A stretch of 6,410 bases of DNA from Merdivivens faecigallinarum (GTDB taxonomy: Bacteria > Bacteroidota > Bacteroidia > Bacteroidales > UBA932): assembly GCA_017695055.1 (NCBI GenBank), contig JADILY010000035.1:1-6410 (forward strand), in the 5' to 3' direction. The position numbers and the translations under genes were made by a program. Shown here piece by piece: positions 5,979-6,410 of the stretch. The notes beneath the pieces are model-generated. The model made no database searches. It was not told the DNA's origin and saw only the letters and a program-made list of their open reading frames with translations. The first letter of the stretch is position 1; each line of letters opens with the position of its first letter.

Positions 5979-6410
5979 ATGGGAAAGAAGACTTTAGGGG
6001 ATAAGGATTTGATAATAAAGGCGTTGCAGAACGACCAGAATGCCTTCAGAATGCTTTACGAGAAGCATAAGAACGGCCTGTATGTCCACATATCCAAATA
6101 CGTCCAGGGAAAAGAGGACATCGAAGACCTTTGCCAGGAAAGTTTCAAGAAGGCATTCGAACAATTGCCTTCCTACAATCCTGAATACAAATTCACGACA
6201 TGGCTGTACAGCATCGGGGCGCATACGGCCCTCGACCATCTGAAAAAACAGAAAAACGATGTCTTTGCCAGTTCCGTAGATCCTCAGGCCGAAAACAGCG
6301 AAATGGTATCCCTGACCCCCGAGGAGGAAATGGTAATAGTCGAGATGGCGGAAGAAGTAAAGAAACACCTGAGTTCATTGCAGGACATATACCGTAAACC
6401 CGCCGAACTG
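5979..6410 (+). CDS. RNA polymerase sigma-70 family (ECF-like) factor, 3' truncated by window end
   Basis: The frame is open from the ATG at 5979 to the last base of the window: 144 codons without a stop, so the C-terminus is missing. Residues about 20-92 form sigma region 2. DIEDLCQESFKKAFEQLPSYNPEYKF is at 47-72, with the core-binding Asp-rich start. TTWLYSIGAHTALDHLKK at 73-90 is the -10-melting and recognition helix, very like the usual F-S-T-W-L-Y-x-I-A-x-N-x-x-x-D-x-x-R pattern. An acidic linker (about 93-120, EENSEM/TPEEEM-like) follows, and LSSLQDIYRKPAEL (131-144) is the beginning of region 4. The missing part should be the region 4 helix-turn-helix. No other start codon lies between the in-frame polA stop and this ATG, so the start is firm. 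The 27-base gap after polA holds no terminator, so read-through from polA is likely. Region 2 and the short length suggest the ECF class; target genes and any anti-sigma partner lie outside what can be seen. Confidence 0.92.
   Translation, partial: MGKKTLGDKDLIIKALQNDQNAFRMLYEKHKNGLYVHISKYVQGKEDIEDLCQESFKKAFEQLPSYNPEYKFTTWLYSIGAHTALDHLKKQKNDVFASSVDPQAENSEMVSLTPEEEMVIVEMAEEVKKHLSSLQDIYRKPAEL

Overview
The window looks like a chromosomal segment from a member of the Bacteroidota, most likely order Bacteroidales. Three things point there: promoters of the Bacteroidetes type (TTTG near -33 and TAnnTTTG near -7), no Shine-Dalgarno sequences before any start, and the character of the PrmA, PolA and sigma-factor proteins. 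The genus cannot be fixed from the sequence alone. The content is mostly core housekeeping genes. I see no phage, transposase, CRISPR, defence or toxin genes.

Left half, minus strand, in transcription order. A PLP-dependent aminotransferase (1921-3132) is transcribed from a consensus promoter in the divergent gap (3156-3185) and ends at a Rho-independent terminator (1855-1882). Next comes a 141-bp tandem repeat, 83-bp unit and 1.7 copies (1707-1847). Each copy carries a consensus promoter facing tpiA. Then follow tpiA (triosephosphate isomerase, 911-1666) and, 9 bp later, prmA (ribosomal protein L11 methyltransferase, 56-901), probably one transcript. A small hairpin lies beyond prmA (20-36).

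Right half, plus strand. polA (DNA polymerase I, 3282-5951) starts divergently from the aminotransferase. Its 5' nuclease and polymerase domains look intact, but the middle 3'-5' exonuclease domain has lost all the catalytic residues I can align, so the enzyme is predicted not to proofread. Twenty-seven bases after polA begins an RNA polymerase sigma-70 family (ECF-like) factor that runs off the window end (5979-6410).

The genes serve separate jobs: amino-acid metabolism, glycolysis, ribosome modification, DNA repair and replication, and transcription control. The two observations most worth following are the promoter-bearing tandem repeat before tpiA and the degenerate proofreading domain of PolA.
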